A stretch of 64,000 nucleotides of DNA from Pseudomonas orientalis (GTDB lineage: Bacteria > Pseudomonadota > Gammaproteobacteria > Pseudomonadales > Pseudomonadaceae). The notes under the pieces were generated by a model. That model was not told the origin of the DNA. It saw only the letters and a program-made list of their open reading frames with translations, and ran no database searches. Shown here piece by piece: positions 1 through 7,987 of this stretch (positions within the stretch are counted from its first letter, which is position 1; every line of letters starts with the position of its first letter). The stretch covers positions 1,858,501 through 1,922,500 of the forward strand of contig NZ_CP018049.1 of the NCBI RefSeq assembly GCF_002934065.1. Direction: 5' to 3'. The position numbers and the translations under genes are program-made.

Positions 1-426
1 GTCGCGTCGCTGCATCAGTACCGATGATGACTCGCAGTGCAGCTCAATCTGGATCAGCGGGTAGGCCTTGGAAAACTGTTTGAGAATGCCCGGCAGGAAG
101 CGCATCACATAGTCGTCCGGCGTACCGATGCGCACCAACCCCACCATATGCGGCTCGCGCAGGGTGTTGAACACCTCGCTGTGCAATTTCAGAATGCGCC
201 GTGCATAACCCAACAACACCTGGCCCTCTGGCGTGAGGCGCACCTGACGGCCGTCGCGTTCGAACAGCTTGCGCTGCAGCACGTCCTCTTCCAGGCGTTT
301 CATTTGCATGCTCACCGCTGATTGTGTGCGGTTGACCAGCTCTCCGGCTCGGGTAAAACCGCCCTGATCGGCGATGGCGACGAAGGTGCGCAGCACTTCT
401 GTGTCGATGCTCGGGTAACTCGACAA
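1..426 (-). CDS. LysR-family transcriptional regulator (3' end outside window)
   Basis: The minus strand reads an N-terminal LysR winged helix-turn-helix (about residues 5-65, with FVAIADQGGFTRAGELV and the SAVSMQMKRLEED recognition helix), followed by the start of the effector-binding domain (VRIGTPDDYVMRFLPG). The C-terminal part lies beyond base 1, so the gene is partial. I chose a TTG start at 426 because GGAG lies 9 bases upstream and an in-frame stop lies close behind. It is divergent from the DUF1127 gene at 524, so the roughly 100-bp gap probably carries its operator and both promoters. The family is certain; the target and inducer are unknown. Confidence 0.85.
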   Translation of the reverse strand, partial: MSSYPSIDTEVLRTFVAIADQGGFTRAGELVNRTQSAVSMQMKRLEEDVLQRKLFERDGRQVRLTPEGQVLLGYARRILKLHSEVFNTLREPHMVGLVRIGTPDDYVMRFLPGILKQFSKAYPLIQIELHCESSSVLMQRRD

Positions 427-523
427 TTGATCAATCTCCGAGATGTATTACATAAGAAACATTCGTTGGATTGATCATAGGCCCAGGCACACACTCGCGT
501 CATCCACACTGGAGGGCGAGAAG

Positions 524-730
524 ATGAAAGGTCAAAAAGATCGTGGGTGGGTGGCAAGGTCGCCGTTGTCCGGGCTTGTGCATACCCTTTCGCGTTGGCA
601 GGCGTTGCATCGCGAACGCTGGATGCTGGCCGGCATGAGTGATGATGCGCTCAAGGATATCGGGCTCAACCGTATCGACGTGGAGCAGGAGCTCCACCGG
701 CATTTCTGGGAAGACCCGCTGCGCAAGTGA
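524..730 (+). CDS. DUF1127 small basic protein
   Basis: A 68-residue protein with the DUF1127 (YjiS-like) C-terminal pattern: an arginine-rich helix (RWQALHRERWMLAGMSDDALKDIGL) followed by the short 'IGLNRIDVEQE' segment typical of the family. The ATG at 524 has a good GGAGGG ribosome site 8-13 bases upstream; a longer reading frame from 443 would start inside the promoter gap. DUF1127 proteins are often small RNA-binding or stress-linked proteins in proteobacteria. Pairing with a divergent LysR regulator suggests control by that regulator (inference). Its molecular role here is not known. Confidence 0.8.
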   Translation: MKGQKDRGWVARSPLSGLVHTLSRWQALHRERWMLAGMSDDALKDIGLNRIDVEQELHRHFWEDPLRK

Positions 731-774
731 CCCCGGATGCAGTAGGGTAGGTGCGAGCATTCAAGGAGTCATCC

Positions 775-2004
775 ATGCCCGCCGTCCTCTCCTTTTCCCT
801 CAAGCAGGCACGCCGTATGGCGCTGGCGGCCCAGGGCTTTTCCGGGCGCCAGCCGCCGGCGCAGATAAAAGCAGCACATCTCAACCGCTTGATCGAACGC
901 CTTGGCGTGCTGCAGATCGACTCAGTCAATGCGGTGGTGCGTTCCCATTACCTGCCGCTGTTTTCTCGACTGGGCAATTATTCCGCCTCGATGCTCGAAC
1001 AGGCCGCCTGGAGCCAGGGGCGGCGGCGTTCGCTGTTCGAATACTGGGGACACGAGGCCTCGCTGCTGCCCATGGCGATGTACCCATTGATGCGCTGGCG
1101 CATGGAGCGGGCCAGACAGGGGCGGGGGATTTATGCGCAAATGGCTCGGTTCGGACGTGAGCGGCAAGACACTGTCCGGCGCGTGCTGCAGGCCGTCGAG
1201 CAGCAGGGCGCGTTGGGCGCGGGCAGCTTGTCGACCCGTGCCGAGCGCGCCGGGCCCTGGTGGGATTGGAGTGACGAGAAGCATGCGCTGGAATGGCTGT
1301 TCGCAGCCGGTCTGGTGACCGTGGCGGGGCGGCGAGGGTTTGAGCGTCTGTACGATTTGCCGGAGCGAGTTATCCCCGGCGAGATCCTGCAAACCTTCGT
1401 GAGCGAAGCCGATGCCCAGCGTGGCTTGTTGCTGCACAGCGCCAGCGCACTGGGCGTGGCCACTGAAAAAGATCTGCGCGATTACTTTCGCCTCGATCCC
1501 GTCGACAGTCGCCAGCGCCTGGCCGAGTTGGTCGAGGAGGGGCAATTGCTGAGTTGCCAGGTGCAGGGCTGGAAGCAGTCGGCGTATTGCCTGCCCGAGC
1601 CGAAAGTACCACGCAGCGTGCCGGCCAGCGCATTGCTGTCGCCCTTTGATTCGTTGATCTGGGAGCGTGCCCGTACCGAACGCCTGTTCGATTTCCGTTA
1701 CCGGCTGGAAATCTATACCCCACAACACAAGCGGGTGTACGGCTACTACGTGCTGCCGTTTTTGCACTGCGAGCGGATCGCTGCGCGCGTTGATGTGCGT
1801 GCCGAACGGGCCAACAACTGCCTGGCGGTGCATGCTGTGCACGAGGAAGAGCAGGGCCTGGATGAGCCGGGCATGTTGGCGTTGGCGCTGAACCTGCGGC
1901 AGATGGCCGATTGGCTGGGGCTGCAACAGATCAAGCTCAATTGCCAGCGGGCCAGTGCCGCACGGTTACGCGAGGCGATGCTCAGGATCGATGCTGGGCT
2001 TTAG
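775..2004 (+). CDS. YcaQ-like winged-helix DNA glycosylase
   Basis: A 409-residue protein of the HTH_42/YcaQ family, whose members excise bulky alkylated bases and unhook interstrand crosslinks. The catalytic motif QID (residues 47-49, in RLGVLQIDSVNAV) fits the Q-x-D form of YcaQ-like enzymes rather than the Q-x-Q form of AlkZ. The conserved 'YWGHEASLLP' and 'LLSPFDSLIWERARTERLF' blocks are also present. The ATG at 775 has AAGGAG 7 bases upstream. It is a monocistronic gene between DUF1127 and a REPIN. A role in DNA repair is inferred from the family. Confidence 0.82.
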   Translation: MPAVLSFSLKQARRMALAAQGFSGRQPPAQIKAAHLNRLIERLGVLQIDSVNAVVRSHYLPLFSRLGNYSASMLEQAAWSQGRRRSLFEYWGHEASLLPMAMYPLMRWRMERARQGRGIYAQMARFGRERQDTVRRVLQAVEQQGALGAGSLSTRAERAGPWWDWSDEKHALEWLFAAGLVTVAGRRGFERLYDLPERVIPGEILQTFVSEADAQRGLLLHSASALGVATEKDLRDYFRLDPVDSRQRLAELVEEGQLLSCQVQGWKQSAYCLPEPKVPRSVPASALLSPFDSLIWERARTERLFDFRYRLEIYTPQHKRVYGYYVLPFLHCERIAARVDVRAERANNCLAVHAVHEEEQGLDEPGMLALALNLRQMADWLGLQQIKLNCQRASAARLREAMLRIDAGL

Positions 2005-2008
2005 GGCG

Positions 2009-2079
2009 CCATCGGGGGCAAGCCCCCTCCCACCTGTTGAGCGCGGTCCCTGTGGGAGGGGGCTTGCCCCCGATTGGCG
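2009..2079. repeat. REPIN (two inverted GTGGGAGGGGG REPs)
   Basis: Two copies of the palindromic REP core GTGGGAGGGGGCTTGCCCCC face each other (left copy on the minus strand, right copy on the plus strand) around a short spacer. They start 5 bases after the stop of the YcaQ-like gene and end before the convergent aro gene. Such paired REPs are mobilised non-autonomously by RAYT transposases; none is encoded in this window. Confidence 0.9.
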
Positions 2080-2106
2080 TCAGTCCAGGCGACAACAACC
2101 TGGAAC

Positions 2107-3456
2107 CTAACGCTTGACCTGTTTCAAGGTTTCGGCAATCAGAAACGCCAGCTCCAGCGACTGATCGGCGTTCATCCGCGGGTCGCAGTGAGTGTGATAG
2201 CGGTCCGACAAGCCGTCCTCGGTGATCGGCCGTGCGCCGCCGATGCATTCGGTGACGTTCTGCCCGGTCATCTCGATATGAATGCCGCCGGCATAGCTGC
2301 CTTCAGCCTGGTGCACCTGGAAGAACTCCTTCACTTCGCCAAGGATCTGCGCAAAGTCGCGGGTCTTGTAACCGCTGCTGGCCTTGATGGTATTGCCATG
2401 CATCGGATCGGAGCTCCACAGTACCTGCTTGCCTTCGCGCTGCACGGCGCGAATCAGCCCGGGCAGGTGGTCGCCAACCTTATTGGCGCCCATGCGTGCG
2501 ATCAGGTTCAAGCGGCCAGGATCGTTATTCGGGTTGAGAATATCGATCAGGCGGATCAGGTCGTCGGGGTTCATGCTCGGGCCGACCTTGACCCCGATCG
2601 GGTTGTTCACCCCGCGCAGGAATTCGACATGGGCCCCATCCAACTGCCGGGTACGGTCGCCAATCCAGAGCATATGGGCCGAGCAGGCGTAGTAGTCGTT
2701 GGTCAGGCTGTCGCGACGCACAAAGGCTTCTTCATAGTTGAGCAGCAACGCTTCGTGCGCGGTGAAGAAGCTGGTCTCGCGCAGTTGCGGCGAATCGTCC
2801 ATGCCGCAGGCGCGCATGAAGGCCAGGGTTTCGTCGATGCGGTCGGCCAGTTGGCTGTACTTCTCGGCCAACGCGGAGTTGGCGATAAAGTCCAGGTTCC
2901 ACTTGTGCACCTGGTGCAGGTCGGCGAAGCCCCCCTGGGCAAAGGCCCGCAGCAGGTTGAGGGTGGCGGTGGACTGGTGGTAGCTCTGCAACAGGCGGTC
3001 CGGGTCCGGTACGCGGCTCTTTTCGTCGAAGCCGATGCCATTGACGATATCGCCGCGGTAGGCGGGCAGGGTGATGCCGTCGATGGTTTCATCGTTGGAC
3101 GAGCGCGGCTTGGCGAACTGGCCGGCCATGCGTCCGACCTTGACCACCGGGCAGCCGGCGGCGAAGGTCATCACAATTGCCATCTGCAGCAGCACCTTGA
3201 AGGTGTCGCGGATTTTCGCGGCGGAGAACTCGGCAAAGCTCTCGGCGCAGTCACCGCCTTGCAGCAGGAAGGCGCGACCCTGGGTCACTTCGGCAAACTG
3301 ACGACGCAATTCGCGGGCTTCCCCGGCAAATACCAGCGGCGGGTAACTGGCCAGGCTCTGCTCCACTTGCAGCAGGTGCGCAGCATTCGGGTAAAGGGGT
3401 TGTTGCTGGATCGGCAGGGCACGCCAGCTGTCGTGGCTCCAGGGTTGGCTCATCAT
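2107..3456 (-). CDS. Class II DAHP synthase (3-deoxy-7-phosphoheptulonate synthase)
   Basis: A 449-residue enzyme that joins phosphoenolpyruvate and erythrose 4-phosphate, the first step of the shikimate pathway. Class II (plant/AroG-Mtb type) hallmarks are visible: WSHDSWR near the N-terminus, [27 protein letters not shown], and a C-terminal [15 protein letters not shown] with metal and PEP ligands, then HTHCDPRMN. The length matches the bacterial class II family. It starts with two consecutive ATG codons; the first is used here. It is convergent with the YcaQ-like gene and divergent from the methyltransferase-fold gene at 3579. No aromatic pathway genes are adjacent. Confidence 0.93.
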   Translation of the reverse strand: MMSQPWSHDSWRALPIQQQPLYPNAAHLLQVEQSLASYPPLVFAGEARELRRQFAEVTQGRAFLLQGGDCAESFAEFSAAKIRDTFKVLLQMAIVMTFAAGCPVVKVGRMAGQFAKPRSSNDETIDGITLPAYRGDIVNGIGFDEKSRVPDPDRLLQSYHQSTATLNLLRAFAQGGFADLHQVHKWNLDFIANSALAEKYSQLADRIDETLAFMRACGMDDSPQLRETSFFTAHEALLLNYEEAFVRRDSLTNDYYACSAHMLWIGDRTRQLDGAHVEFLRGVNNPIGVKVGPSMNPDDLIRLIDILNPNNDPGRLNLIARMGANKVGDHLPGLIRAVQREGKQVLWSSDPMHGNTIKASSGYKTRDFAQILGEVKEFFQVHQAEGSYAGGIHIEMTGQNVTECIGGARPITEDGLSDRYHTHCDPRMNADQSLELAFLIAETLKQVKR

Positions 3457-3578
3457 GAACTCGTTAGTTAGGTTGAGGTTCGGACGTCAATGTTAGCAGC
3501 AATTAGTGCGTGACCTGCTGGCGTCGCTTGGCTGACAATCGCGCACTTTGTCCTGCAGCAAACCCGTTAGGAGTAGTG

Positions 3579-4334
3579 ATGAGCGAGGAGCGTGTCGAGC
3601 GCCTGCTGGCCGAAGTCCATGATGATTTCGGCATGATCCGTGTGCTGGAAGTGGCCGATTACCGTTTTCTCGAATTTGGCGACGCCATCGAGCAGAGTTG
3701 CGTGTTCACCGCCGACCCGAGCTGGCTGGAGTACGACTACACCCGCGCCATGTTGATCGGGGCGTTGTGCCATGAGCAGCCGGAAAGTGCGCTGTTCCTT
3801 GGCCTGGGCGCTGGCACCTTGACCCAGGCCTGCCTCAGGTTCCTGACGCTTGACGATGTTGAGGCCATCGAGCTGCGCCCCGACGTACCGCGCCTGGCGA
3901 TGGAGTATCTGGGGCTGGACGATGACCCACGCCTGTATATCCGTATCGGCGATGCCCTGCAATTGCTCGACAGCGCTGAACCGGCCGATCTGATCTTCGT
4001 CGACTTGTACACCGATGTGGGGCCGGGCGTCGGCCACCTGGCCTGGACGTTCCTCGAGAACTGCCAGAAGAAGCTCAACCCGGGCGGCTGGCTGGTGATC
4101 AACCAGTGGGCCACCGATGACGGCAAGCCGCTGGGCGCAGCGTTGTTGCGCGGGTTGTATCACCGGCATTACTGGGAACTGCCGGTGAAGGAGGGCAATG
4201 TGATTCTGCTGGTGCCTTCGGAGCTGGATCAGGAGTTGGACCTGGAGGCGCTGGTGGTCCGTGCAGAAGCTTTGGCGCCGCGTCTGGGGTATTCGTTGCA
4301 GGCGTTGATCAAGGCGATTCGGCCGGCTACTTAA
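3579..4334 (+). CDS. Spermidine synthase-like protein (SAM-dependent methyltransferase fold)
   Basis: A 251-residue protein with the spermidine synthase/Rossmann methyltransferase fold: nucleotide-binding loop SALFLGLGAGTL (near residue 70), acidic strand end VEAIELRPDV, and DLIFVDLYTDVGPG in the active-site region. The ATG at 3579 has TTAGGAG 6-8 bases upstream. It lacks the long N-terminal beta domain of full SpeE, so it may be an aminopropyltransferase-like paralogue of unknown substrate rather than a polyamine enzyme. It is a stand-alone gene with no speD nearby. Family assignment is sound; reaction uncertain. Confidence 0.75.
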   Translation: MSEERVERLLAEVHDDFGMIRVLEVADYRFLEFGDAIEQSCVFTADPSWLEYDYTRAMLIGALCHEQPESALFLGLGAGTLTQACLRFLTLDDVEAIELRPDVPRLAMEYLGLDDDPRLYIRIGDALQLLDSAEPADLIFVDLYTDVGPGVGHLAWTFLENCQKKLNPGGWLVINQWATDDGKPLGAALLRGLYHRHYWELPVKEGNVILLVPSELDQELDLEALVVRAEALAPRLGYSLQALIKAIRPAT

Positions 4335-4349
4335 TCGTCTGTGCCGGCC

Positions 4350-4441
4350 TCATCGGGGGCAAGTCGAATCGTCGCACTGGCCCTGCCACATTTTGATTTG
4401 TGAATACATTCAAGTGTGGGAGGGGGCTTGCCCCCGATGGC
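4350..4441. repeat. Degenerate REPIN
   Basis: The left half keeps only ATCGGGGGCAAG before it breaks off (into AAGTCGAATCG), while the right half is an intact GTGGGAGGGGGCTTGCCCCC core. It looks like a REP pair whose left arm has been truncated or overwritten. Confidence 0.75.
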
Positions 4442-4474
4442 GGCCTCCGGGCTGGCCGGGATGTTGGATTGGGT

Positions 4475-4816
4475 TGAGTACATATCCGTTTCTGCGGTAA
4501 CGGCTGCTATGGGTTCCGCTTTTACAGCGGCTCACTTTTGAAAAGCGCAAAAGTAAGCAAAACGCTCTTGCCCCACCACTCGGCACCTCGCCCAGGCTCG
4601 GTGTGCCCGAACGCAGGCTTGAATCCGTGGGCCGCCACCACGCGCCATCCATGGCGCGGGGCGGCTAACCCGGCGTCCTGCCGGGTTGCCCACGGATTCA
4701 AGCCTGCGTTCGGCCAGCGTGGTTTAACGGGGCGCCTGAGATCAAAAGCAGATCAAGATCAAGAGCGACTCGCTTCGCATCGTGGTTACCGGCGACTCGC
4801 TGCGCATCGTGGTTAG
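4475..4816. repeat. Intergenic structured repeat element with nested inverted repeats
   Basis: This gap holds no gene. It contains a long inverted repeat with 26-bp arms (4607-4632 and 4688-4713). Its loop holds two further perfect hairpins: 4641-4658 (8-bp arms, 2-base loop) and 4667-4687 (arms AACCCGGC/GCCGGGTT). As single strand this folds to a three-way junction. Two direct 24-bp repeats with one mismatch follow (4765-4788 and 4792-4815). The flank GCTCACTTTTGAAAAGCGCA and the CGGCACCTCGCCCAGGCTCG block are, from memory, a recurring intergenic element in Pseudomonas genomes. Its origin and function are unknown. Confidence 0.7.
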
Positions 4817-4874
4817 GGTTGGGCGCTGCAGAGTTGTGTAGATGCCTATGGCCCATTAGGCCGGTATTGCCAAG

Positions 4875-5666
4875 TCAAATACCCTTGAACACCCCCGGGC
4901 GCTTCTCGATCATCGCCCGTGCGCCTTCCTTGGCATCCTCGCTGTTGAGCAATTTATCCACCATCGGCGGCAATGCGGCCGCCGCGACGGTCTCACCTTC
5001 CCTGTGTGCCAGTCGCGCCGACATCAGCGTTGCCTGCACCCCAAGCGGCGCCTGGCGTGCGATGCGATTGGCCAACTCGATGGCGCGCGGCAGCAAGTCT
5101 TCGCTGGCCATCACTTCCTGCACCAGGCCCAGACGCAGGGCTTCATGGGCGTCAAATTCATCGCCGGTCAGCAACCAGCGCATTGCATTGCCCCAGCCGG
5201 CGATCTGATGAAAGCGTAATGTCGCGCCGCCGAACGGAAATATCCCACGCTGAACTTCCATCTGCGCGAAGCGAGTGTTGCTGGCGCACAGGTTGATATC
5301 CGCCGCCAGCATCAGTTCGATGCCGATGGTCAGGCAGTAGCCGTGGACGGCAACGATCACCGGCTTATTGACCCTGGGGCCGGCGAACACGCCCCAGGGA
5401 TCGCAGCCGCCCAGGGGCGGTTGCCAGCCGCCGGCCATTACGCCGCTGACATTGGCCAGGTCGAGCCCTGCGGTGAAGTGATCGCCATGGGCAAACACCA
5501 CGGCGACGCGCGCGTCATCGTTTCGATCAAAATCGCCATAGGCCATGCTCAGTTCGTTGAGCAAATCCAGGTCGAAAGCATTTCGCTTGGCCACTCGATC
5601 CAGTCCCAACAGCAGGACATGACCCTGGAGTTCACGGCTGACGCGGCTGGTGCTGGCTTGATTCAT
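4875..5666 (-). CDS. Crotonase-family protein (enoyl-CoA hydratase/isomerase)
   Basis: A 263-residue crotonase. The oxyanion-hole strand is HFTAGLDL and the second is TIGIELMLAADINL. Both glutamates of true hydratases appear to be kept (the Glu in GIEL and the Glu in QMEVQRGIFP), so hydratase activity on an enoyl-CoA is plausible. FGGATLRFHQIAGWGNAMRWLLTGDEFDAHEAL is the normal helix-trimerisation region. It is monocistronic, with the deaD leader divergent. The substrate chain cannot be told from sequence. Confidence 0.85.
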   Translation of the reverse strand: MNQASTSRVSRELQGHVLLLGLDRVAKRNAFDLDLLNELSMAYGDFDRNDDARVAVVFAHGDHFTAGLDLANVSGVMAGGWQPPLGGCDPWGVFAGPRVNKPVIVAVHGYCLTIGIELMLAADINLCASNTRFAQMEVQRGIFPFGGATLRFHQIAGWGNAMRWLLTGDEFDAHEALRLGLVQEVMASEDLLPRAIELANRIARQAPLGVQATLMSARLAHREGETVAAAALPPMVDKLLNSEDAKEGARAMIEKRPGVFKGI

Positions 5667-5860
5667 CGGGTGTGCCCTCGGGCGCGGGTAAGGTTTCAGA
5701 CCAAAGGGCCGGTCTGGATAGGTGAACCGTTTAAGCGTGATGACCCACTGGGCCGGGCTTCTGAAAAATAGACCCTGGCGCGCTTATCTGCAAAGGCTGT
5801 GACACAGCACGGTTTCTCAGCGCTTCACGATAAAAAAAGCTCCCTTTTTCAGCTATTTCC

Positions 5861-6088
5861 GGTATAGTGCGCGCCGGCCTTTAACCGGGCCGCGTTTAGG
5901 TAGCGCAATTCCCCGAAGTCAGCTTCGGCTGCACGTCCGCACAGCGGACTCTTCCTTGACGAATCTTTTTCATTCATTCGTTTTCGCAAATCCCCGCCGA
6001 CAAAGCAGCCAGGGCGACTCTTGAGTCTCAACACGGCATGCGCAGCTTTGGAGCATGGGTCTTTGCGGATGCACTTAGAGGCAGACCC
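5861..6088 (+). promoter_or_regulatory. Promoter and long structured 5' leader of the DEAD-box helicase gene
   Basis: A -10-like TATAGT (5863-5868) lacks a good -35. Downstream are about 215 bases without a reading frame but with three consecutive perfect hairpins: 5875-5892 (CGGCC/GGCCG), 5913-5928 (CCGAAG-tcag-CTTCGG) and 5935-5949 (GTCCGC-aca-GCGGAC). A pyrimidine-rich stretch and the ATG at 6089 follow. Long leaders are typical of cold-induced and autoregulated RNA helicase mRNAs; regulation here is inference. Confidence 0.5.
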
Positions 6089-7762
6089 ATGACCCAGGAA
6101 ACCGGCGGCTTCGCCGCTTTTAATCTTAACCCGAACATTCTCGCCGCTGTCATCGCGACTGGCTACGAAGAACCTTCGGCTATTCAGCAGCAATCGATCC
6201 CGATCATCATGGCCGGCCAGGACATGATTGGCCAGGCGCAAACCGGTACCGGTAAAACCGCCGCGTTCGCCTTGCCTATTTTGCATTGCATCGATCCTGC
6301 CAAGCGCGAACCGCAAGCCCTGATCCTGGCGCCAACCCGTGAGTTGGCGCTGCAAGTAGCAACCGCTTTCGAAACCTACGCCAAGCAAATGCCAGGTGTA
6401 ACCGTTGTGGCCGTTTACGGCGGCGCGCCCATGGGCCCACAACTGAAAGCCATCCGTAACGGCGCACAGATCGTTGTCGCCACCCCGGGCCGTCTGTGCG
6501 ACCACCTGCGTCGTGACGAGAAAGTCCTGTCGACCGTGAACCACCTGGTTCTCGACGAAGCCGACGAAATGTTGAAACTGGGCTTCATGGATGACTTGGA
6601 AGTCATCTTCAAGGCGCTGCCACCGACCCGTCAGACCGTGCTGTTCTCGGCCACCCTGCCGCAGTCGATCCGTGCCATCGCCGAACGCCACCTGCGCGAT
6701 CCGCAACACGTGAAGATCCAGACCAAGACCCAGACCGTTACTGCGATCGAACAGGCTCACCTGTTGGTTCACGCTGACCAGAAGACCTCGGCTGTATTGA
6801 GCCTGTTGGAAGTCGAAGACTTCGATGCGCTGATCATGTTCGTGCGCACCAAGCAAGCCACCCTTGACCTGGCCAGCGCCCTGGAAGCCAAAGGCTACAA
6901 GGCCGCTGCGCTCAACGGTGACATCGCCCAGAACCAGCGTGAGCGCGTGATCGATTCCCTCAAGGATGGCCGTCTGGACATCGTTGTGGCGACCGACGTT
7001 GCCGCTCGTGGCCTTGACGTTCCACGTATCACCCACGTGTTCAACGTTGACATGCCTTACGATCCGGAATCCTACGTTCACCGTATCGGCCGTACCGGCC
7101 GTGCCGGTCGCGAAGGCCGTGCACTGCTGCTGGTGACTCCGCGTGAGCGCCGCATGCTGCAAGTGATCGAGCGTGTAACCGGTCAGAAAGTTGCCGAAGT
7201 GCGCCTGCCGGACGCCCAGGCCGTTCTCGATGCGCGCATCAAGAAACTGACCAACAGCCTGGCGCCACTGGTGGCTGACGCTGAATCGACCCACGGCGAC
7301 CTGCTGGACCGCCTGACCGCCGATATCGGTTGCACTCCGCGTGCCCTCGCTGCAGCGTTGCTGCGCAAAGCCACCAACGGTCAGGCCCTGACCCTGGCGG
7401 CCATCGAGAAAGAACGCCCACTGGTACCGAACAACGCGCCACGCGGTGATCGTCCAGAGCGTACCGGCGATCGTCCGGACCGTGGCGATCGTGAGCGTCG
7501 TGCTCCGGTTCCATTGGCCGAAGGTCGTGCTCGTTGCCGTACCGCGCTGGGCGCGCGTGACGGTATCGCGGCCAAGAACCTGCTGGGCGCTATCCTCAAC
7601 GAGGGTGGCCTGGCACGTGAAGCCATCGGTCGCATCCAGGTCCGTGATAGCTTCTCCCTGGTGGAGCTGCCGGAAGATGGTCTGGAAAAACTGCTGGCCA
7701 AGTTGAAAGACACTCGCGTTGCCGGTAAGCAGTTGAAGCTGCGTCGCTACCGCGAAGATTGA
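6089..7762 (+). CDS. deaD: DEAD-box ATP-dependent RNA helicase (DeaD/CsdA type)
   Basis: A 557-residue RNA helicase. Visible motifs are Q-motif region GYEEPSAIQQQSIP, motif I AQTGTGKT (50-57), PTRELALQ, TPGR, motif II DEAD (156-159), SAT (187-189), ARGLDVPRI and HRIGRTGRAGR. A charged linker with repeated DRPERTG/DRPDRGD units precedes a C-terminal DbpA-like RNA-binding domain ending in KQLKLRRYRED. Proteins of this type unwind structured RNA during ribosome assembly and cold growth. The ATG at 6089 was chosen because family homology begins there. A strong terminator follows. Confidence 0.92.
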   Translation: MTQETGGFAAFNLNPNILAAVIATGYEEPSAIQQQSIPIIMAGQDMIGQAQTGTGKTAAFALPILHCIDPAKREPQALILAPTRELALQVATAFETYAKQMPGVTVVAVYGGAPMGPQLKAIRNGAQIVVATPGRLCDHLRRDEKVLSTVNHLVLDEADEMLKLGFMDDLEVIFKALPPTRQTVLFSATLPQSIRAIAERHLRDPQHVKIQTKTQTVTAIEQAHLLVHADQKTSAVLSLLEVEDFDALIMFVRTKQATLDLASALEAKGYKAAALNGDIAQNQRERVIDSLKDGRLDIVVATDVAARGLDVPRITHVFNVDMPYDPESYVHRIGRTGRAGREGRALLLVTPRERRMLQVIERVTGQKVAEVRLPDAQAVLDARIKKLTNSLAPLVADAESTHGDLLDRLTADIGCTPRALAAALLRKATNGQALTLAAIEKERPLVPNNAPRGDRPERTGDRPDRGDRERRAPVPLAEGRARCRTALGARDGIAAKNLLGAILNEGGLAREAIGRIQVRDSFSLVELPEDGLEKLLAKLKDTRVAGKQLKLRRYRED

Positions 7763-7792
7763 TCCGCCCCTTGGGCTGATTGATCGCACATA

Positions 7793-7823
7793 AAAAATCC
7801 CCGACTGGTTCGGGGATTTTTTT
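7793..7823 (+). terminator. Rho-independent terminator of deaD
   Basis: The perfect stem AATCCCCGA-ctgg-TTCGGGGATT is followed by a T run, about 30 bases after the deaD stop. Confidence 0.9.
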
Positions 7824-7987
7824 GTTTAAAATTTAGTAACAGTGACTTGGATGTTCAACGAGTTGCAAGGCGTAAATGTCTGAATAAAATCAGGCAAGTT
7901 TTTGCGCACTCTTCGGAAAAAGCTTATACGCATCAAATAGACGGGAGAAGTACTTTTTGCTCTTACTGGCAAAAAGAGAGTGTGGAA

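Noticed and set aside
2074..3471. A 465-codon plus-strand frame across the DAHP synthase gene
   Set aside because: It is a shadow of the minus-strand class II DAHP synthase, which shows all active-site motifs.
5849..7789. A 646-codon open frame on the minus strand across deaD
   Set aside because: It lies opposite a perfect DEAD-box gene with a leader and terminator; the antisense frame has no family similarity and is a product of GC-rich codon use.
7820..7987. Type III (hrp-box) promoter before the DcpS-like gene
   Set aside because: No GGAACC-N15/16-CCAC pattern found in this stretch.
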